Assembly: GCA_030149625.1 (NCBI GenBank)
Contig: JASLHP010000426.1
Location: 1-6,270 of the forward strand
Direction: 5' to 3'
Source: Solirubrobacteraceae bacterium
GTDB taxonomy: Bacteria; Actinomycetota; Thermoleophilia; Solirubrobacterales; Solirubrobacteraceae
DNA length: 6,270 nt
The notes beneath the pieces were generated by a model. The model saw only the letters and a program-made list of their open reading frames with translations, did no database searches and was not told the origin of the DNA. Made by a program: the position numbers and the translations under genes. Shown here one piece after another: positions 5,322-6,270 of the stretch (position 1 is the stretch's first letter; each line of letters begins with the position of its first letter).

Positions 5322-6270
5322 CGCCGCGATCCTCGCCAGCCCGCGGACCCACCACGCCGGCGGCCGGCGACGGCGCTCGTTTCGCCAGCGCGCTGGAGAG
5401 CGCCGCGATCACGTCCGAGGCGATCACGCCATCCGCCGTTCCCAGCCGGCGCGCGGCGTCTCTGCCTGCCTGCGCGTGCAGCGACACACCCGCGGCGGCG
5501 GCGGTGAATGCGTCAAGGCCCTGTGCGAGCAGCGCGGCGATCACACCCGCGAGCACGTCGCCCGTGCCTGCTGTAGCCAGCGCCGGGCTGCCACCGGGGC
5601 TGACCGCGACGGTGCCGCCCGGCGCGGCGACGAGCGTGTCGTCGCCCTTGAGCACAACGACCGCGCGGGCCTGCTCGGCGGCGGCGCGCGCATGACGCAG
5701 GCGTTCGCGCTCGATCTCGGCGCTGTCGAGCTCGAGCAGCCGTCCGAGCTCGCCCGCGTGCGGCGTCAGGACCGTCGGCGCGCGCCTCGCGGCGAGCGCG
5801 TCGAGCGCGCCCGCGTGTGCGTTCAGACCATCGGCGTCGAGCACGATCGGCGCCTCGGCGCGGGCGGCCACCGCGCGCGCGAACGCGAACGCACCGGGCC
5901 GGCGTCCCAGCCCGGGCCCCAGCGCGAGCGCGCCGCCGCGCGCACTCGCCTCGAGCACTTGAGCGACCCCGTCGACGCTCAGCGTGCCGTCATCGTCGGG
6001 CAACCCGCGCGTCATCAGCTCCGGAGTACCAGCCGTAGCGAGAATGTCCTGCAGCGAAGCCGGCACGCAGGCCGTCACGTATCCCGCGCCGGCTCTCATG
6101 CCGGCTTCCGCGGTCATCCTCGGCGCGCCGCTGAGCCCGCGCGAGCCGCCGACGACGAGCACGTGACCCGAGCTGAACTTGGTGGAGCGCGCGCCTCGTC
6201 GCGGCAGCCGCTCGAGCACGTCCGGCGCGATCAGGCCGATGCGCGCGGCGCGCCAAGCGACGCGCGCATC
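5314..6270 (-). CDS. nnrD: ADP/ATP-dependent NAD(P)H-hydrate dehydratase (C-terminal part of a probable bifunctional Nnr), 5' end outside window
   Basis: The 318 visible residues cover the whole carbohydrate-kinase-like dehydratase domain, which restores NADH and NADPH from their damaged 6-hydrated forms using ADP or ATP. Motifs, counted from the window edge, are VLVVGGSRGLSGAP (37-50), MRAGAGYVT (58-66), LGPGLGR (117-123), IVLDADGLN (142-150), LTPHAGELGRLL (168-179), VVLKGDDTLV (205-214) and GGSPALATAGTGDVLAG (226-242), whose GTGD aspartate (Asp238) is the likely catalytic base. The frame is open to the right edge. Its first residues (IGLIAPDVLERLPRRG) look like the linker that follows the N-terminal YjeF-type epimerase domain in bifunctional proteins, so the epimerase should lie just beyond the window. 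A stand-alone dehydratase starting at GTG 6219 is possible, but no ribosome site precedes it. The last 20 residues (from about 299) are a low-complexity Pro/Gly/Ala-rich tail. Its stop lies inside the start of alr. Confidence 0.93.
   Translation of the reverse strand, partial: DARVAWRAARIGLIAPDVLERLPRRGARSTKFSSGHVLVVGGSRGLSGAPRMTAEAGMRAGAGYVTACVPASLQDILATAGTPELMTRGLPDDDGTLSVDGVAQVLEASARGGALALGPGLGRRPGAFAFARAVAARAEAPIVLDADGLNAHAGALDALAARRAPTVLTPHAGELGRLLELDSAEIERERLRHARAAAEQARAVVVLKGDDTLVAAPGGTVAVSPGGSPALATAGTGDVLAGVIAALLAQGLDAFTAAAAGVSLHAQAGRDAARRLGTADGVIASDVIAALSSALAKRAPSPAAGVVGPRAGEDRGDG
5330..5334 (-). promoter_or_regulatory. Ribosome-binding site of alr
   Basis: GAGGA on the minus strand, eight bases before the alr ATG and within the 3' coding end of nnrD. 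It is the best Shine-Dalgarno match in the window and decides the alr start. Confidence 0.75.

Noticed and set aside
3852..5507. A 551-codon open frame on the plus strand opposite cca and alr
   Set aside because: Shadow of the two well-supported enzymes; composition is Arg/Ala/His noise.

Overview
This is a compact, very GC-rich piece of bacterial chromosome. Codon thirds are dominated by G/C, start codons are a mix of ATG and GTG, neighbouring genes overlap by a few bases, and there is almost no intergenic space. Together with the look of the proteins, especially the secreted protein at 1528-2202 and the glycosyltransferase at the left edge, this suggests a high-GC actinobacterium. Class Thermoleophilia (Solirubrobacter/Conexibacter-like) is my best guess, but that rests on recognising sequence style, not on a search. 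I see no mobile element, tRNA, rRNA or CRISPR array.

Layout. The left part is a divergent locus. A glycosyltransferase family 4 gene runs leftward from 798 off the window edge. A two-gene rightward unit starts 60 bp away: an 86-residue zinc-ribbon protein (859-1119), then a small lipoprotein (1116-1517) whose mature part looks wholly disordered. The two overlap by 4 bp (GTGA). The rest of the window is one leftward array that converges on the lipoprotein with only 10 bp between stop codons. In transcription order it is: the ADP/ATP-dependent NAD(P)H-hydrate dehydratase (end of a probably bifunctional Nnr protein, entering from the right edge), alanine racemase, CCA-adding tRNA nucleotidyltransferase, a HIT-family protein, and an uncharacterised secreted protein.

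How the genes work together. nnrD overlaps alr by 8 bp, alr overlaps cca by 4 bp (ATGA), cca and the HIT gene are 12 bp apart with the HIT ribosome-binding site sharing bases with the cca stop codon, and the secreted-protein gene begins 42 bp further on. The first four therefore look like one operon of housekeeping functions: nicotinamide cofactor repair, D-alanine supply for peptidoglycan, tRNA 3'-end maturation and nucleotide-phosphoramidate hydrolysis. They share no single pathway and probably share only a promoter. The secreted protein may be carried by read-through.

The least explained parts are the zinc-ribbon/lipoprotein pair, the secreted protein family, and a perfect (GCCGGC)3 palindrome at the alr/cca junction. 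I see no strong evidence for a new multi-gene system. Every stretch over 60 bp is covered by a gene.
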